Shown here: positions 5,981-6,144 of the stretch, piece by piece | How positions within the stretch are numbered: position 1 is the first letter of the stretch | Layout of the letters: each line of letters begins with the position of its first letter | Origin: Acidobacteriaceae bacterium | Lineage (GTDB): Bacteria > Acidobacteriota > Terriglobia > Terriglobales > Acidobacteriaceae | DNA length: 6,144 nt | Direction of reading: 5' to 3' | Assembly: GCA_003140705.1 (NCBI GenBank) | Contig: PLKU01000410.1 | Location: 1,731-7,874, forward strand | Made by a program: the position numbers and the translations under genes | Notes under the pieces: generated by a model | What the model was told of the DNA's origin: nothing | What the model saw: the letters and a program-made list of their open reading frames with translations, nothing else | Database searches by the model: none

Positions 5981-6144
5981 ATGTATTATCGCGACGGTTT
6001 TAGAAACCCGGCAGCACAGGCTATGGTACACACTTCCCTATTACCGGCTGTGAGATCTTCTGCTCGACCGTGGAACAAAGCACGAGGGTGGATGCTTGTT
6101 GCGGGTGTTGCGTTTGTCGTTTTGCTAGTGGCGGGCTTCTATTT
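5981..6144 (+). CDS. N-terminus of a membrane-anchored protein, 3' end cut by the window
   Basis: The frame from ATG 5981 stays open for 54 full codons to the right edge. It starts MYYRDGFRNPAAQAMVHTSL, continues through a basic stretch (VRSSARPWNKARGW), then a hydrophobic segment MLVAGVAFVVLLVAGFY (residues 38-54). This is a cytoplasmic tail of about 37 residues followed by one membrane helix, with positive residues on the inside as the positive-inside rule predicts. Such an N-terminus is common in HlyD/RND periplasmic adaptor subunits and other single-anchor envelope proteins, but nothing here identifies the family. The AAGGA at 5971-5975 supports the start. The spacer before it holds IS debris, so it probably has its own promoter. 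Confidence 0.6.
   Translation, partial: MYYRDGFRNPAAQAMVHTSLLPAVRSSARPWNKARGWMLVAGVAFVVLLVAGFY

Noticed and set aside
1..6144. CRISPR array, toxin-antitoxin pair, defence island or prophage module
   Set aside because: No regularly spaced repeats, and none of the genes read as members of such systems.

Overview
The window looks like part of a moderately GC-rich bacterial chromosome, most likely from an Acidobacteriota (Terriglobia-type) soil organism. This placement is inference. It rests on the style of a secreted S9 peptidase, on a membrane-anchored SpoIIE-type phosphatase with an N-terminal beta-sandwich and a multi-pass domain, and on a degenerate integrase whose C-terminal wording I associate with Acidobacteria insertion sequences. 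No database search was possible.

Layout, left to right. (1) Bases 1-1545 (+): the C-terminal part of an S9 prolyl-oligopeptidase-family peptidase with an apparently complete Ser/Asp/His catalytic set; its start lies off the left edge. (2) 1546-2016: gene-poor DNA with a 29-base repeat copy and a 12-base direct repeat. (3) 2017-2991 (+): a complete zinc-independent MDR/quinone-oxidoreductase-like gene. (4) 2992-3304: an insertion-sequence scar, consisting of a strongly structured non-coding segment and the last 61 codons of an IS110-family transposase on the minus strand. (5) 3276-4829 (-): a secreted/7TM/SpoIIE-type phosphatase whose catalytic domain is cut off at the transposase junction. 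(6) 4830-5237: non-coding, with a third diverged repeat copy and a perfect 10-bp GC-rich inverted repeat. (7) 5238-5585 (+): the C-terminal half of a DDE integrase with its catalytic Glu changed to Lys. (8) 5586-5980: no recognisable gene. (9) 5981-6144 (+): the start of a new gene with a good ribosome binding site and an N-terminal membrane segment, cut by the right edge.

The genes do not form one pathway. The coherent story is a run of unrelated chromosomal genes separated by debris from at least two kinds of mobile element (IS110-like and a DDE integrase). One element has truncated a membrane phosphatase. I found no CRISPR array, convincing tRNA, rRNA, defence system or prophage. The most interesting signals are the phosphatase/IS110 junction, a family of three related short repeats (near 1621, 3072 and 4985), and the nested-stem structure at 3009-3099. 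That structure sits immediately downstream of the IS110 transposase stop, where an element-encoded structured RNA could lie.
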